Source: Streptomyces sp. NBC_00568
GTDB taxonomy: Bacteria > Actinomycetota > Actinomycetes > Streptomycetales > Streptomycetaceae
Assembly (NCBI RefSeq): GCF_026341855.1
Contig: NZ_JAPENW010000001.1
Location: 2,232,001 to 2,296,000 of the forward strand
Reading direction: 5' to 3'
DNA length: 64,000 nucleotides
The stretch's first letter is position 1, and every line of letters begins with the position of its first letter. Made by a program: the position numbers and the translations under genes. The notes below the pieces were generated by a model that worked only from the letters and a program-made list of their open reading frames with translations, had not been told where the DNA came from and made no database searches. Shown here one piece after another: positions 33,082 to 42,845 of the stretch.

Positions 33082-34282
33082 AGCTGCCCACGGTAGCCCC
33101 TGCCGGCACGGCTCCGGCGCGCACGAGGAGGTCGGCGAGGCGGTCTATGACGACCTCGGGATGCTCCAGCATGACCAGGTGTCCCGCATCGGGGACGAGC
33201 ACCAGCTCCGCGTCCGGCAGCAGGTCGGCGATCGCCTCGCTGTGCTCGCTCGGCGTCACCAGGTCCTTGACCCCGGCGAGGACGAGGACCGGCATCTCGG
33301 TGAAACGGGCGAGTGCGGCGGTCTTGTCGTGCTCGGTGAACGCCGGGTAGAACTCGGCGACCACGTCGATCGGCGTGCTCTCGATCATCCGCTCGGCGAA
33401 CCGCTCGACGGCCGGGTCGACGTCACGGCTCGCGAACGAGTACCGCTTGATGACCCCGGCGAACAGATCGGCCGTGGCGCGCCGCCCCCGCTCCACCAGG
33501 GCGGCCTGCTGGCCGAGGGCCTTCAGGACGCCGGGGAGCACGCGCCGTACGGCGTTGACGCCCGCGACGGGCAGCCCGAAGTTGACCTCGCCGAGCCGCC
33601 CGGACGACGTACCGACCAGGGCGACGGCGACGACCCGGTCGCGGATCAGCTCGGGGAAGTGGTCGGCGAGGGCCATCACGGTCATGCCGCCCATGGAGTG
33701 CCCGACGAGCACGATCGGGCCCTCGGGCACCGCCGCCTCGATGACGGCCAGCAGATCGCGGCCGAGCTGGTCGATGGTGACCGGCTTGCGGTCCTCCAGC
33801 TGGGCGACACCACGCCCGGACCGTCCGTGGCTGCGCTGGTCCCAGTGCACGGTGCGCACGACACCGCGCAGCGCGGCGCGCTGGAAGTGCCAGGAGTCCT
33901 GGTTGAGGCAGTAGCCGTGGCTGAAGACGACGGTGACGGGGGCGGGGGCCTTGCGGCCGAAGAGCCTGCGCCGGCGCGGGGCGAGCGAGGCCTCCGGCTC
34001 GGCCTCGTCGACCTCGTAGTACAGCTCGGTGCCGTCGTCGGCGTACGCCTTGCCCGGTGTGCCGCGCAGCGAGCCGTACGGGCCGGCCGAGTCGAGGGCG
34101 AGGCGCGCCTTCTTGCGCATGCCGCGGCCGACCGTGAGCCGCTCGATCGCGACTCCGGCCGCGGCGCCCGCCGCGACCACGCCTATCGCGGCACCGGCCA
34201 CTCCGGCCTTGCGCCAGTTCCCGGCGGAGGCGGCGGCCGCCGAGGCCGCACTCACGACGGCCTCCGCGCTGCTCTCGCTCAC
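33047..34282 (-). CDS. Alpha/beta hydrolase
   Basis: 411 residues. An Ala-rich N-terminal membrane segment (AGVAGAAIGVVAAGAAAGVAIERLTVG, about 26-52) precedes an alpha/beta hydrolase domain with oxyanion motif VVFSHGYCLNQDSW, nucleophile elbow VLVGHSMGGMTV (G-H-S-M-G), an acid in VLAGVKDLVTPSEHSE and catalytic His in VPDAGHLVMLEHPE. The substrate is unknown. It is co-oriented with tsaE and overlaps it, and stands 127 bp downstream of alr. The start (GTG 34282) follows GAGGAG. Confidence 0.9.
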   Translation of the reverse strand: MSESSAEAVVSAASAAAASAGNWRKAGVAGAAIGVVAAGAAAGVAIERLTVGRGMRKKARLALDSAGPYGSLRGTPGKAYADDGTELYYEVDEAEPEASLAPRRRRLFGRKAPAPVTVVFSHGYCLNQDSWHFQRAALRGVVRTVHWDQRSHGRSGRGVAQLEDRKPVTIDQLGRDLLAVIEAAVPEGPIVLVGHSMGGMTVMALADHFPELIRDRVVAVALVGTSSGRLGEVNFGLPVAGVNAVRRVLPGVLKALGQQAALVERGRRATADLFAGVIKRYSFASRDVDPAVERFAERMIESTPIDVVAEFYPAFTEHDKTAALARFTEMPVLVLAGVKDLVTPSEHSEAIADLLPDAELVLVPDAGHLVMLEHPEVVIDRLADLLVRAGAVPAGATVGSYGSTSSSAQPG

Positions 34283-34409
34283 GTCCCGCTCCTCTTCGCT
34301 CCGGCTGTGGGCTCTCGGCTGGGCGCGCTCCGGTCCGGCTCCCGCCCGCCGTGTTCCGCCCGCCGCTCTCCGCTCGCCGGGCCCCGCGCACCTGTTCGGC
34401 TAAGGGGTG

Positions 34410-35582
34410 TTACCCGCCTTGTTCCTCTTTCACATTCACGTAGACGCGTGGAACGCGGGTTCCGATGCGCGTGACGATTTCGTACGCGATCGTGCCCGTC
34501 GCGCGCGCCCAGTCCTCGGCGGTCGGCTCACCGCCGTCGCCGGGCCCGAACAGGACCGCCGGAGCGCCGGGCTCCGGCTCGTCACCGCCGAGGTCCACCA
34601 CGAACTGGTCCATGGCGACCCGGCCCGCGACCGTACGCCACTTGCCGCCGACCAGGACGGGACCGGTGCCGGAGGCGTGCCGCGGGACGCCGTCCGCGTA
34701 GCCGACGGGGACCAGGCCGAGCGTGGTCTCGCCGGGGGTGATGTAGTGATGGCCGTAGCTCACGCCGTGGCCCGCCGGAACGTGCTTCACCAGCGCGAGC
34801 GAGGCGCTCAGCGTCATCACCGGGCGCAGTCCGAGGTCGGCCGGGGTGCCGAGCTCCGGGCTCGGCGAGATCCCGTAGACCGCGATCCCGGTCCGTACGA
34901 GGTCGAAGTGGCTCTCGGGGAGGGTCAGCGTCGCGGGCGAGTTGGCGATGTGCCGCACCTCGGGGCGGACGCCCTGCTCCTCGGCGTACGCCACCATCTC
35001 GCGGAAGAGCTCCAGCTGGGCCTGGATCGAGGGGTGACCCGGCTCGTCGGCGCAGGCGAAGTGCGACCAGAGCCCGGTGACGGTGATCAGTCCGCGCGCC
35101 TCGGCGGCCAGTGCCTCGGTGACGAGCTCCGGCCAGTCGGCGGGCTGGCAGCCGCCGCGCCCGAGACCGGTGTCGGCCTTGAGCTGCACGCGGGCGGGCG
35201 CGCCGACGGCCTCGGCGGCCGCCACGACCTCCCGCAGCGCCCACATCCCGCTGACCGACACGTCGACATCGGCCTCGATGGCCTCCGCCCAGGGGCCGCC
35301 CGGGGTCCAGAGCCAGCACATGATGCGCCCCGGCAGGCCGGCCGCCCGCAGCGCGAGCGCCTCCTCCGGGGTGGCCGTGCCGAGCCAGGTGGCGCCCGCC
35401 TCGCGCGCCGCGCGGGCGCACGGGACCGCGCCGTGGCCGTACGCGTCGGACTTGACCACGGCCATCACGGCCGCGGTCGGCGCGTGGGCACGCAGGGTCC
35501 GCACGTTGGCTCGCAGGGCGGCCAGATCGATCTCGGCGCGGGCGCGCAGGGGTGCCGTCCGCGGGTGTGCTGTCTCTGTCAT
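34410..35582 (-). CDS. alr: Alanine racemase
   Basis: 390 residues. Interconverts L- and D-alanine with pyridoxal phosphate, supplying D-Ala for peptidoglycan. The cofactor lysine is K44 in AVVKSDAYGHGAVP; the catalytic tyrosine lies in HGVSYGHHYITP; PVGYADGVPRHASG and VAGRVAMDQFVVDLG are conserved. The start at ATG 35582 gives the usual length; the frame stays open through the upstream repeat, but that extension (Pro/Gly/Arg-rich) is an artefact of the 12-bp periodicity. Confidence 0.95.
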   Translation of the reverse strand: MTETAHPRTAPLRARAEIDLAALRANVRTLRAHAPTAAVMAVVKSDAYGHGAVPCARAAREAGATWLGTATPEEALALRAAGLPGRIMCWLWTPGGPWAEAIEADVDVSVSGMWALREVVAAAEAVGAPARVQLKADTGLGRGGCQPADWPELVTEALAAEARGLITVTGLWSHFACADEPGHPSIQAQLELFREMVAYAEEQGVRPEVRHIANSPATLTLPESHFDLVRTGIAVYGISPSPELGTPADLGLRPVMTLSASLALVKHVPAGHGVSYGHHYITPGETTLGLVPVGYADGVPRHASGTGPVLVGGKWRTVAGRVAMDQFVVDLGGDEPEPGAPAVLFGPGDGGEPTAEDWARATGTIAYEIVTRIGTRVPRVYVNVKEEQGG

Positions 35583-35633
35583 CGCGCCCCAGTCTCTCAG
35601 AGGCGCACGACAGCCTTCCGGCACCGGTCCCCG

Positions 35634-36006
35634 GGACGGCCCCGGGGAGGGACCGAGGGCGGGCCCGGGGTGGACCCGGGGGCGGCCCGGGGGTGGCCCA
35701 GGAGCGGCCCAGGAGCGGCCCGGGGGTGGCCCGGGCACGGCCCGAAGGCAGGCCCGAGCGCGGCCCGGGCGCGGCCCGGGGTAGCCCGAGCGCGGCCCGG
35801 GGTAGCCCGAGCGCGGCCCGAGCGCGGCCCGGGGGTGGCCCGAGGGCAGGCCCAGGCACGGCCCGCGGGCAGGCCCAGGCACGGCCCGCGGGCAGGCCCG
35901 GGAGTGGCCCAGGAGCGGCCCGGGAGTGGCCCAGGAGCGGCCCAGGAGCGGCCCGAACGCAGGCCCGGCGTTGCCCGGGGCAGGCCCGGGGGCAGCCCAG
36001 GGGCGG
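35634..36006. repeat. GC-rich 12-bp periodic repeat upstream of alr
   Basis: About 30 degenerate units of the type GGCCC(A/G)GGAGC or GGCCCGGGGGTG with 12-bp period fill the gap between alr and the L,D-transpeptidase gene (433 bp without a gene). As 12 is a multiple of three, all frames stay open for long stretches; none has family-like content. Any alr promoter must lie in its last 50 bp or within it. Confidence 0.85.
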
Positions 36007-36015
36007 TTCCGCTGC

Positions 36016-36930
36016 CTAGCTGCCGGACCTTCGGCCCCATACGTAGACGCGGTCGCCCTTCCTGAGCACGCTCCAGAGCGCGCGGGCGTCGGCGAGCCGC
36101 AGGTTCACGCAGCCCATCGAACCGCCGGTCGTGCGGATGCTGCCGCGGATGGCGTGGAAGGCCTGCCCCCGACTGAAGAACTGGGCGTACGGCATGGGGG
36201 TGTTGTACAGCGTCGACCAGTGGTTCCGGTGCTTCCAGTAGATCGTGAACCAGCCGGTCCTGGTGCGGTGCCCGGCCCCGCCGCTGCGCATCGGCACCGG
36301 CCCGTACAGGATCCTGCCGCGTTGCTGCACCCAGGTGAGCCGACGGGTGAGGTCGACGCAGGCGACCCGGTAGGAGCGGGCCGGGCAGCCGCGGCCGGCG
36401 TCCGGGTCGCTCCGGGCGGACAGCAGCCGCATGCGGGCCCAGGTCAGCGGTCCGGCGAACCCACTGGCCGGCCGGATGCCCTGCTTCACCTGGAAGGCGC
36501 GGATGGCCCGGCAGTCGGCCGCCGACTGCTTCCCGTCCACCGTCAGCCTCAGCCATCGCTCGACCTGCCGCTGGTGCGGACCGGTCCGGCCGACGCAGGC
36601 CACCGCCGGGCCGGCGGCCCCGTCGCCGAACGGCACGTACGAGTTCGGCGTGCCGTCGCCCGCGGAAGTGGAGGTACCCAGCGGTTCCCGCGCTTCCTCC
36701 CCCGCACCGGGCGTGTCCACGGCCGGGGACACCGGGTCCAGAATCTCGCCCCGCCACGGCGGATACGGCCCCTTCACCGCTCGGAGCACCGACTCGCCGA
36801 CGGGCCCGGAGGCGGGCGCAGGCGGCGTGGGGACGGCGGCCGCCGTCCCCACGGGCACGGCCGCCACCACCGCCAGCAGCACCGCGATCCCCCGGCACAC
36901 CCTTCGTCTGATCATCATGCGATCAGCCAT
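36016..36930 (-). CDS. L,D-transpeptidase (YkuD) with peptidoglycan-binding domain
   Basis: 304 residues. Signal peptide VCRGIAVLLAVVAAVPVGTAAAV, then a PGB-1-like domain (QRQVERWLRLTVDGKQSAADCRAIRAFQVKQGIRPASGFAGPLTW, about 120-165), then a YkuD domain whose catalytic region is HAIRGSIRTTGGSMGCVNLRLADA (conserved His, then Ser-x-Gly-Cys). It makes 3-3 cross-links or attaches groups to peptidoglycan outside the membrane. The start is uncertain between ATG 36930 and 36918/36915, because no strong ribosome site is visible. Confidence 0.88.
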   Translation of the reverse strand: MADRMMIRRRVCRGIAVLLAVVAAVPVGTAAAVPTPPAPASGPVGESVLRAVKGPYPPWRGEILDPVSPAVDTPGAGEEAREPLGTSTSAGDGTPNSYVPFGDGAAGPAVACVGRTGPHQRQVERWLRLTVDGKQSAADCRAIRAFQVKQGIRPASGFAGPLTWARMRLLSARSDPDAGRGCPARSYRVACVDLTRRLTWVQQRGRILYGPVPMRSGGAGHRTRTGWFTIYWKHRNHWSTLYNTPMPYAQFFSRGQAFHAIRGSIRTTGGSMGCVNLRLADARALWSVLRKGDRVYVWGRRSGS

Positions 36931-37118
36931 ACGCAACGGCGCGGCACCCCCGGGTGAGCCGCGCGGAAGGGGTCCCCCGATCTGGGCAACGCGTCCAGGC
37001 GCCGTCAGGTAGGGCGCCGGTCCCAGGGCCGGTAGAGCCGGTCCCGGGACCAGAGGCGTGAACGACGGGCGGCAGGGCCGGTTCCAGGACCAGGGGCGGG
37101 AAAGAGGGCGGCTCGGTG

Positions 37119-38549
37119 TCAGTCGCGTACGTCGCGCCATGCCTCCGGGATCGCGGCGGCCACGTCATGGGCCCCGGCGGGCGCGCCGTCCGCCGCGAAG
37201 CGCCCCGCGAGCCCGTGGAGATACGCGGCGACGCTCCCCGCGTCGATCGCGCGGAGCCCCGCCGCCAGCAGCGACCCCGCCAGCCCCGACAACACGTCCC
37301 CGCTCCCCGCGGTGGCCAGCCACGCCGTCCCCGTGGCGTTCACCCGCACCGCCCCGCCCGTGGGGTCGGCGACCAGTGTCGTCGCCCCCTTGAGCAGGAC
37401 GGTCGCCCCGTACAGCCCCGCGAGTTCCCGCGCGGAAGCGAGCCGGGCCGTCTCCACCGCCTCCCGCGGGACCCCGAGCAGCGCGGCGGCCTCCCCGGCG
37501 TGCGGGGTCATCAGCGTCGGCGCGGTGCGGGCCCGCACCGTCTCCCGCCCGGCGAGCCGCAACCCGTCCGCGTCGACCAGCACCGGCACGTCCGCGTCCA
37601 GCACCTCCGCGACGGCCGAGGCGTCGTCCCCGGCCCCGGGGCCCACCACCCAGGCCTGCACCCGGCCCGCCTTCGACGGCCCCTTGTCGGACACCAGCGT
37701 CTCGGGAAAGCGCGCGATGACGGCGTCCGCGGCGGGCCCGACGTACCGCACGGCCCCGGCCCCGCCGCGCAGCGCCCCGGACACGGCGAGCACCGCGGCT
37801 CCGGGGTAGCGGGCGGACCCGGCGGCGATCCCGACGACACCGCGCCGGTACTTGTCGCTCTCCGCCCCCGGCAGGGGCAGCAGGGCCGCGACATCGGCGT
37901 GCTGGAGGGCCTCCAGATCGGCCGGCTCCGGCAGGTCGAGCCCGATGTCGACGAGGCGTACGGAACCGGCGTACCCCCGCGCCGGATCGATGAGCAGTCC
38001 CGGCTTGTGGGTGCCGAAGGTGACGGTCAGATCGGCGCGGACCGCGGCGCCGAGCACCTCTCCGGTGTCCGCCTCGACACCGCTCGGCAGATCGACGGCG
38101 ACGACGGCGGCACGGGACGCGTGCGCGAGTTCGGCGAGCCGTGCGGCGTCCGGCCGCAGGCCGCCCTTGCCGCCGATCCCGACGATGCCGTCGACGACGA
38201 GATCGGCCCGCCGCACGAGCGGTTCGGCGGCGTCGGGCGAGGCCGAGGTGCCGCCGGCGCGGAGCAGCGCCGCCAGTCCCCCCGGGTGCGTCCGTCCGGG
38301 GGCGAGCAGCACCGCGGTGACGCCGGCGCCGCGCCGGGCGAGGCGCGCCCCCGCGTACAGGGCGTCGCCCCCGTTGTCCCCGCTGCCCACCAGCAGCACC
38401 ACCCGGCGGCCGTACACCCGGCCGAGCAGGTCCGCGCAGGCGGCGGCCAGCCCGGCGGCCGCCCGCTGCATCAACGCCCCCTCGGGAAGCCGTGCCATCA
38501 GCTCCCGCTCGGCGGCCCTTACGGTCTCCACGCTGTACGCAGTACGCAT
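37119..38549 (-). CDS. nnr: Bifunctional NAD(P)H-hydrate epimerase / ADP-dependent dehydratase
   Basis: 476 residues. Residues 1-215 are the YjeF_N epimerase (LLVGSGDNGGDALYAGARLARRG, VDGIVGIGGKG, VAVDLPSGVEADTG); residues 225-476 are the ribokinase-like dehydratase (KYRRGVVGIAAGSARYPGAAVLAVSGALRGGAG, LMTPHAGEAAALLG, VLLKGATTLVADP, GSGDVLSGLAGSLLAAG). Together they repair hydrated NADH and NADPH. ATG 38549 starts MRTAYSVETVRAAE. Co-oriented with acpS 133 bp upstream, a common pairing in actinobacteria. Confidence 0.95.
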   Translation of the reverse strand: MRTAYSVETVRAAERELMARLPEGALMQRAAAGLAAACADLLGRVYGRRVVLLVGSGDNGGDALYAGARLARRGAGVTAVLLAPGRTHPGGLAALLRAGGTSASPDAAEPLVRRADLVVDGIVGIGGKGGLRPDAARLAELAHASRAAVVAVDLPSGVEADTGEVLGAAVRADLTVTFGTHKPGLLIDPARGYAGSVRLVDIGLDLPEPADLEALQHADVAALLPLPGAESDKYRRGVVGIAAGSARYPGAAVLAVSGALRGGAGAVRYVGPAADAVIARFPETLVSDKGPSKAGRVQAWVVGPGAGDDASAVAEVLDADVPVLVDADGLRLAGRETVRARTAPTLMTPHAGEAAALLGVPREAVETARLASARELAGLYGATVLLKGATTLVADPTGGAVRVNATGTAWLATAGSGDVLSGLAGSLLAAGLRAIDAGSVAAYLHGLAGRFAADGAPAGAHDVAAAIPEAWRDVRD

Positions 38550-38682
38550 GGAGCCGAGTCTCCCGCACCGGCGCACACGGTGCTCGCCCCGTCCAGGGCG
38601 GCTGCTCAGGCAGCCGTTCAGCCCCGGCCGGGGCCGGCCCTCCCGGCCGCCGTACCCGCTCAGGCGGAAGCAGACCCTCCCG

Positions 38683-39054
38683 CTAGCCCTCCGCCACCAC
38701 CACCGCCGAGGCCACCCCGGCGTCATGACTGAGCGACACATGCCAGGACCGCACGCCCAGTTCGGCCGCCCGGGCCGCCACCGTGCCCTTCACGCGCAGG
38801 CGCGGCTGGCCGCTGTCCTCGACGAAGACCTCGGCGTCCGTCCAGTACAGCCCCGCCGGGGCGCCCAGCGCCTTGGCGAGCGCCTCCTTCGCCGCGAACC
38901 GCGCCGCGAGCGAGGCGATGCCCCGCCGCTCACCGCTGGGCAGCAGCAACTCACGCTCCACGAAAAGGCGTTCGGCCAGCCCCGGCGTCCGCTCCAGCGA
39001 CGCCCGGAACCGATCGATCTCGGCCACGTCGATACCGACCCCGATGATGCTCAT
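38683..39054 (-). CDS. acpS: Holo-[acyl-carrier-protein] synthase
   Basis: 123 residues. Transfers 4'-phosphopantetheine from CoA to the acyl carrier protein. The magnesium site is [12 protein letters not shown] (D9) with [14 protein letters not shown] (Glu in FAAKEA). The length is normal for AcpS. TAGGGT lies 6 nt before the ATG 39054, so the message is probably leaderless. Confidence 0.95.
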   Translation of the reverse strand: MSIIGVGIDVAEIDRFRASLERTPGLAERLFVERELLLPSGERRGIASLAARFAAKEALAKALGAPAGLYWTDAEVFVEDSGQPRLRVKGTVAARAAELGVRSWHVSLSHDAGVASAVVVAEG

Positions 39055-39060
39055 GTCCGC

Positions 39061-39066
39061 ACCCTA
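39061..39066 (-). promoter_or_regulatory. Putative -10 box, leaderless acpS mRNA
   Basis: TAGGGT with 6 nt to the start codon. No ribosome site in the gap and no convincing -35. Confidence 0.45.
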
Positions 39067-39183
39067 CGGCGGTCCGGACACCCGACGTGCCCAGGTGGCG
39101 GCCGACGCACACCGTGCGCGCCCGCCCCGATCGCCCGGCGCGCCGACGGCGATTCACCCGGCCGGACGGCGCCGACGGCCCCT

Positions 39184-39693
39184 TCAGAGAACAGCCCGCA
39201 GATCGACCACCGACCGGTCCTCCGTCAGGTGGGCGCGGGAGCGGCCCTCGGCGAACAGGTCCCGCAGATACATTCCGGGGAAGTCCAGGACATCGCGCCG
39301 GCCGGCCAGCGCGATCCGGACCCGTAGGCGGCTGTCCCCGTCGAGGACCAGCACGTCGCACCAGTCCGGCTCCGGAGCCTCCAGGCCGATCAGGGTGATG
39401 TCGTCCTCGGCCATCCGGTCGACCCAGGCGGCCAGATCCTCCAGCAGCCACGCCATGTTCATCCAGGACGGCGCGTCGGCGGCGGGCTGCCAGTCGTACG
39501 TACGGCGCGCCTCGCGTCCGGTGCCGGGCGGCTCGCCCTCGGCGTACACGGGCGGCTCCGACGGGCCGCCGATCTCGGTGCATTCGATGGAGCGGGACCG
39601 GAGCGTGAGCGCGGTGACGCGGAAACGGTCGCACCCGAGGTCGAAGGCGACTTCCGACGCGTGGGTGAGAAATTCACTGTCCGGATCGGCCAT
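39184..39693 (-). CDS. Conserved hypothetical protein (169 residues)
   Basis: MADPDSEFLTHASEVAFDLGCDRFRVTALTLRSRSIECTEIGG...YDWQPAADAPSWMNMAWLLEDLAAWVDRMAEDDITLIGLEAPEPDWCDVLVLDGDSRLRVRIALAGRRDVLDFPGMYLRDLF. A soluble acidic alpha/beta protein; I do not recognise the family. GGAAGGGGG stands 6 nt before ATG 39693, so translation is well supported. It is downstream of glmS (after a strong terminator) and upstream of acpS. No function is proposed. Confidence 0.8.
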   Translation of the reverse strand: MADPDSEFLTHASEVAFDLGCDRFRVTALTLRSRSIECTEIGGPSEPPVYAEGEPPGTGREARRTYDWQPAADAPSWMNMAWLLEDLAAWVDRMAEDDITLIGLEAPEPDWCDVLVLDGDSRLRVRIALAGRRDVLDFPGMYLRDLFAEGRSRAHLTEDRSVVDLRAVL

Positions 39694-39722
39694 GGATCCC
39701 CCTTCCTTCCCGGAGATGGAGA

Positions 39723-39756
39723 GCCGCCCCGCCGGCCGCGCGGCCGGCGGGGCGGC
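39723..39756. terminator. glmS terminator, 34-bp perfect palindrome
   Basis: Two 17-bp arms beginning GCCGCCCCGCCGGCCGC with no loop bases, 6 bp beyond the glmS stop. Folding of the RNA would open the central GCGC into a loop. Confidence 0.8.
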
Positions 39757-39762
39757 CCGATC

Positions 39763-41610
39763 TCACTCCACTGTCACCGATTTCGCCAGGTTCCGAGGCT
39801 GGTCCACCTCGTTCCCCCGAGCGGTGGCCAGCTCGCAGGCGAAGACCTGCAGCGGGACCGTCGCCACCAGCGGCTGCAACAGCGTCGGCGTGGCCGGGAT
39901 GCGGATCAGGTGGTCGGCGTACGGGACGACCGCCTCGTCGCCCTCCTCCGCGATCACGATCGTGCGGGCGCCCCGGGCCCTGATCTCCTGGATGTTGGAG
40001 ACGATCTTGTCGTAGAGGACGGACCGGCCCCGGGGCGACGGCACGATCACCACCACCGGCAGATCCTCCTCGATCAGCGCGATCGGGCCGTGCTTCAGCT
40101 CACCCGCCGCGAAGCCCTCGGCGTGCATGTACGCCAGCTCCTTGAGCTTCAACGCGCCTTCGAGGGCGACCGGATAGCCCACGTGGCGGCCGAGGAACAG
40201 CACCGTGTCCTTGTCGGCGAGGGAGCGCGCGAGCTCCCGTACGGGCTCCATCGTCTCCAGGACCCGCTCGACCTCGCGGGAGATGCGCGACAGCTCCCGG
40301 ATCACGGCCTGGATCTCGTCACCCCACTTGGTGCCGCGTACCTGGCCCAGGTACAGCGCCACCAGGTAGCAGGCCACGAGCTGGGTCAGGAAGGCCTTGG
40401 TGGAGGCGACGGCGACCTCGGGGCCCGCGTGCGTGTACAGCACCGCGTCGGACTCGCGCGGGATCGTCGAGCCGTTGGTGTTGCAGATCGCGAGCACCTT
40501 GGCGCCCTGCTCACGGGCGTGCCGCAGTGCCATCAGCGTGTCCATGGTCTCGCCGGACTGCGAGATCGCGATGACGAGCGTACGTCGGTCCAGGATCGGG
40601 TCCCGGTAACGGAACTCGCTGGCCAGCTCCACCTCGCACGGGACGCGCGTCCAGTGCTCGATGGCGTACTTGGCGATCAGTCCGGCGTGGAAGGCGGTCC
40701 CGCAGGCGATGATGACGACCTTGTCGATCTCGCGCAGCACCTGGACCGGGATGCGCACCTCGTCGAGCGTCAGCGAACCGGCCGCGTCGATCCGTCCCAG
40801 CAGGGTGTCGGCGACCGCCTTGGGCTGCTCGGCGATCTCCTTGAGCATGAAGTAGTCGTAGCCGCCCTTCTCCGCCGCCGACGCGTCCCAGTCGACGTGG
40901 TACGAGCGGACCTCGGCGGGGCTGCCGTCGAAGCCGGTGACGGTCACACCGTCCCGGCGCAGCTCGACCACCTGGTCCTGCCCCAGTTCGATCGCCGACC
41001 GGGTGTGGGCGATGAACGCCGCGACGTCCGAGGCGAGGAAGGCCTCGCCCTCCCCGACACCGACCACCAGCGGTGAGTTCCGGCGCGCCCCCACGACCAC
41101 GTCCGGATCGTCGGCGTCCACCGCGACCAGCGTGAACGCGCCCTCCAGACGACGGCACACCAGCCGCATCGCCTCCGCCAGGTCCGCGCACGAGGAGAAC
41201 TCCTCGGCGAGCAGATGGGCGACCACCTCGGTGTCCGTCTCGGAGGCCAGGTCGTGGCCCCGCTCGGCCAGCTCGGCGCGGAGCAGCGCGAAGTTCTCGA
41301 TGATGCCGTTGTGGACGACGGCGACCCGGCCCGCGTTGTCGAGGTGCGGATGCGCGTTGGCGTCCGTGGGTCCCCCGTGGGTGGCCCAGCGGGTGTGCCC
41401 GATCCCCGTCGTTCCGGCCGGCAGCGGCCGGCCGGCGAGCTCCTTCTCCAGGTTGACCAGTTTCCCGGCCCTCTTCGCGACGGCGAGGCCCCCGTCCGCC
41501 AGGACGGCGACACCCGCCGAGTCGTATCCCCGGTACTCGAGCCTCTTCAGTCCGGCCATCACCACGTCGAGCGCCGACTGCGACCCCACATAACCCACGA
41601 TTCCGCACAT
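39763..41610 (-). CDS. glmS: Glutamine--fructose-6-phosphate aminotransferase (isomerising)
   Basis: 615 residues. First step to UDP-GlcNAc: makes glucosamine-6-phosphate from fructose-6-phosphate and glutamine. The N-terminal nucleophile is Cys2 (MCGIVGYVG), with RLEYRGYDSAG and GHTRWATHGGPTDANAHPH in the glutaminase domain (1-240). Two SIS domains follow (CGTAFHAGLIAKY, IAISQSGETMDTLMALRHA, GRHVGYPVALEGALKLKELAYMHAEGFAAGELKHGPIALI). C-terminus KSVTVE is the usual end. TACGCT lies 6 nt before ATG 41610, so leaderless expression is likely and no glmS ribozyme is present. Confidence 0.97.
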   Translation of the reverse strand: MCGIVGYVGSQSALDVVMAGLKRLEYRGYDSAGVAVLADGGLAVAKRAGKLVNLEKELAGRPLPAGTTGIGHTRWATHGGPTDANAHPHLDNAGRVAVVHNGIIENFALLRAELAERGHDLASETDTEVVAHLLAEEFSSCADLAEAMRLVCRRLEGAFTLVAVDADDPDVVVGARRNSPLVVGVGEGEAFLASDVAAFIAHTRSAIELGQDQVVELRRDGVTVTGFDGSPAEVRSYHVDWDASAAEKGGYDYFMLKEIAEQPKAVADTLLGRIDAAGSLTLDEVRIPVQVLREIDKVVIIACGTAFHAGLIAKYAIEHWTRVPCEVELASEFRYRDPILDRRTLVIAISQSGETMDTLMALRHAREQGAKVLAICNTNGSTIPRESDAVLYTHAGPEVAVASTKAFLTQLVACYLVALYLGQVRGTKWGDEIQAVIRELSRISREVERVLETMEPVRELARSLADKDTVLFLGRHVGYPVALEGALKLKELAYMHAEGFAAGELKHGPIALIEEDLPVVVIVPSPRGRSVLYDKIVSNIQEIRARGARTIVIAEEGDEAVVPYADHLIRIPATPTLLQPLVATVPLQVFACELATARGNEVDQPRNLAKSVTVE

Positions 41611-41616
41611 GGCGGC

Positions 41617-41622
41617 AGCGTA
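41617..41622 (-). promoter_or_regulatory. Putative -10 box, leaderless glmS mRNA
   Basis: TACGCT followed by GCCGCC and the ATG of glmS. No -35 of good quality seen. Confidence 0.45.
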
Positions 41623-41777
41623 CGGTCCTCCGCCCGTCCGAATCAGGCTCACCGTGCCCGATATCGGAAATTCTGGCGCCCTTGGAGACGGTCGCCGGGC
41701 TCCCGGGACCCGTCCGGGATCACCCGGCGTGACGGACCCCACCCTCCATCCCGTCCATACTCCCGTAACAATGGACT

Positions 41778-42767
41778 GTGATCTCTCCGGTCTCCTCGTT
41801 GCCGCGGAGCGCCCACCGGTCCAAGCCGGAGGCGACTCCCTACGTCGACCTCACCCGTGCCGAGTGGAGCGCGCTGCGCGAAAAGACGCCGCTCCCGCTC
41901 AACGCCGAGGAGGTCGAGAAGCTGCGCGGTCTGGGCGATGTCATCGACCTCGACGAGGTGCGGGACATCTATCTGCCGCTGTCCAGGCTGCTGAATCTCT
42001 ACGTCGGCGCCACCGACGGACTCCGAGGCGCTCTGAACACCTTCCTCGGTGAGAAGGGCTCGCAGTCCGGCACCCCCTTCGTCATAGGCGTCGCCGGTTC
42101 CGTGGCCGTCGGCAAGTCCACGGTCGCCCGGCTGCTCCAGGCGCTGCTCTCCCGCTGGCCCGAGCACCCCCGGGTCGAGCTGGTCACCACGGACGGCTTC
42201 CTGCTCCCCACCAAGGAGCTCGAGGCGCGCGGGCTGATGTCCCGCAAGGGCTTCCCCGAGTCGTACGACCGCCGGGCCCTGACCCGGTTCGTGGCCGACA
42301 TCAAGGCGGGCAAGGGCGAGGTGACGGCCCCCGTCTACTCGCACCTGATCTACGACATCGTGCCCGGCGACCGGCTCACGGTCCGCCGCCCCGACATCCT
42401 CATCGTCGAGGGCCTGAACGTGCTGCAGCCGGCCCTGCCGGGCAAGGACGGCCGCACCCGCGTCGGCCTCGCGGACTACTTCGACTTCAGCGTGTACGTC
42501 GACGCCCGCCCCGAGGACATCGAGCGCTGGTACCTGAACCGCTTCCGCAAGCTCCGCGCGACCGCCTTCCAGAAGCCCGACTCGTACTTCCGCAAGTACA
42601 CCCAGGTCTCGGAGGAGGAAGCCCTCGACTACGCCCGCACGACCTGGCGCACGATCAACAAGCCCAACCTGCTGGAGAACGTGGCCCCCACCCGGGGCCG
42701 GGCGACCCTCGTCGTGCGCAAGGGCCCGGACCACAAGGTGCAGCGCCTGAGCCTGCGCAAGCTGTAG
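41778..42767 (+). CDS. coaA: Pantothenate kinase type I
   Basis: 329 residues. Phosphorylates pantothenate, the first and controlling step of CoA synthesis. P-loop [18 protein letters not shown] (about 96-113), then [63 protein letters not shown] and [17 protein letters not shown] 41778 is preceded by TAACAAT at 6 nt, which would fit a leaderless transcript. Divergent from glmS. Confidence 0.96.
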   Translation: MISPVSSLPRSAHRSKPEATPYVDLTRAEWSALREKTPLPLNAEEVEKLRGLGDVIDLDEVRDIYLPLSRLLNLYVGATDGLRGALNTFLGEKGSQSGTPFVIGVAGSVAVGKSTVARLLQALLSRWPEHPRVELVTTDGFLLPTKELEARGLMSRKGFPESYDRRALTRFVADIKAGKGEVTAPVYSHLIYDIVPGDRLTVRRPDILIVEGLNVLQPALPGKDGRTRVGLADYFDFSVYVDARPEDIERWYLNRFRKLRATAFQKPDSYFRKYTQVSEEEALDYARTTWRTINKPNLLENVAPTRGRATLVVRKGPDHKVQRLSLRKL

Positions 42768-42845
42768 CCCCCACCGGCGTCGTCCGTGACGGTCCCTCAC
42801 GGCCGCCCGGCCGGAACCGCCGTACGGCCGCCCCGTACGTACGAC

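Noticed and set aside
34410..35882. Alanine racemase with a 100-residue Pro/Gly/Arg N-terminal extension
   Set aside because: The extension is the translation of a 12-bp periodic repeat; conserved Alr sequence starts at ATG 35582.
41611..41777. glmS ribozyme upstream of glmS
   Set aside because: The start codon lies directly after a -10-like hexamer, leaving no leader for a ribozyme; none is known in Streptomyces.
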